Shown piece by piece: positions 20,415 to 20,593 of a stretch of 20,593 nucleotides of DNA. The DNA lies in IMG/VR virus record IMGVR_UViG_3300031772_000356, positions 1-20,593 of that record. One strand, given 5' to 3'. The notes under the pieces were generated by a model. It was not told where the DNA came from and ran no database searches. It was given only the letters and a program-made list of their open reading frames with translations. The position numbers and the translations under genes are program-made. Position 1 is the stretch's first letter. Each line of letters opens with the position of its first letter. This stretch comes from a virus.

Positions 20415-20593
20415 TTGCTCCTCCTTGCTTCTATACGGGCGATGAGGTCTTCGATTTCCACGTTCGCTTCCATGTCAGGATATGGTTCACCTCGCGGTGC
20501 CGTCTCGTAGTACGCCCGGTAGTCCGCGAGTTCCTCCCGCAGCGCCTTCACCTCGGCCTCCAAGGACAAAACGATCCCGTGTTCTTGTTGTAA
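20411..20593 (-). CDS. Coiled-coil protein, 5' part missing
   Basis: The frame is open from the right edge to a TGA at 20411; the start lies outside the window. The visible 60 residues include a coiled coil (SLEAEVKALREELADYRAYY), a Pro-rich link (APRGEPYPD) and a final helix (EANVEIEDLIARIEARRSK). The stop overlaps the next GTG. No family was recognised. Confidence 0.6.
   Translation of the reverse strand, partial: LQQEHGIVLSLEAEVKALREELADYRAYYETAPRGEPYPDMEANVEIEDLIARIEARRSK

Overview
This window looks like part of a double-stranded DNA bacteriophage genome. Every supported gene lies on the minus strand, so transcription runs from position 20593 toward position 1. Genes are tightly packed, with many stop/start overlaps of the ATGA, GTGA or TGATG type and good purine-rich Shine-Dalgarno sites. 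The base composition is GC-rich (70% in 5881-5940, counted by hand). The host cannot be named from the sequence. The Shine-Dalgarno sites and GC-rich codon use suggest a GC-rich bacterium. No integrase, bacterial housekeeping gene, rRNA, tRNA or CRISPR array was seen.

Layout in the direction of transcription. (1) 20593-17140 is an accessory, replication and regulatory block. It holds small coiled-coil and zinc-ribbon proteins, a membrane protein, a ribbon-helix-helix (RHH) protein, a probable replisome-organizer-type replication protein (18150-18896) whose linker DNA carries palindromes and a long hairpin, three small genes including a sigma-region-2-like protein, and an HNH-type protein with Trp repeats. 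(2) 17124-14087 is the packaging entry: a second sigma-like gene, an overlapping small RHH gene, the large terminase, and three small genes (zinc-binding, one membrane helix, unknown). (3) 14046-7939 is the head block: a small unknown gene, the portal, three probable virion proteins (two clear paralogues), a scaffold-like protein and an HK97-fold-like major capsid protein, closed by a hairpin terminator. (4) 7807-1 is the tail and ejection block: a short conserved protein, a gp4-like head-tail adaptor, a 1206-residue gp10-like tail protein, a Gln/Ala-rich protein with an S74 chaperone end, and two probable ejection proteins. The last runs off the left edge.

The order terminase, portal, scaffold, coat, gp4-like, gp10-like, ejection proteins matches the head-to-tail order of P22-type short-tailed phages, so a podovirus-like virion is the best inference. 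Lysis genes, a receptor-binding spike, DNA polymerase and a classical separate small terminase were not seen and may lie outside the window.

The most unusual parts are these. Two tail-machine proteins carry repeat-rich, propeller-like insertions; one is an array of seven repeats of about 45 residues in visibly lower-GC DNA. Two sigma-like genes occur together with two recurring intergenic elements that could be phage promoters. An RHH gene is encoded inside the 3' end of a sigma-like gene in another frame. A possible replication origin lies inside the replication gene. All family assignments come from reading motifs by eye, without database searches.
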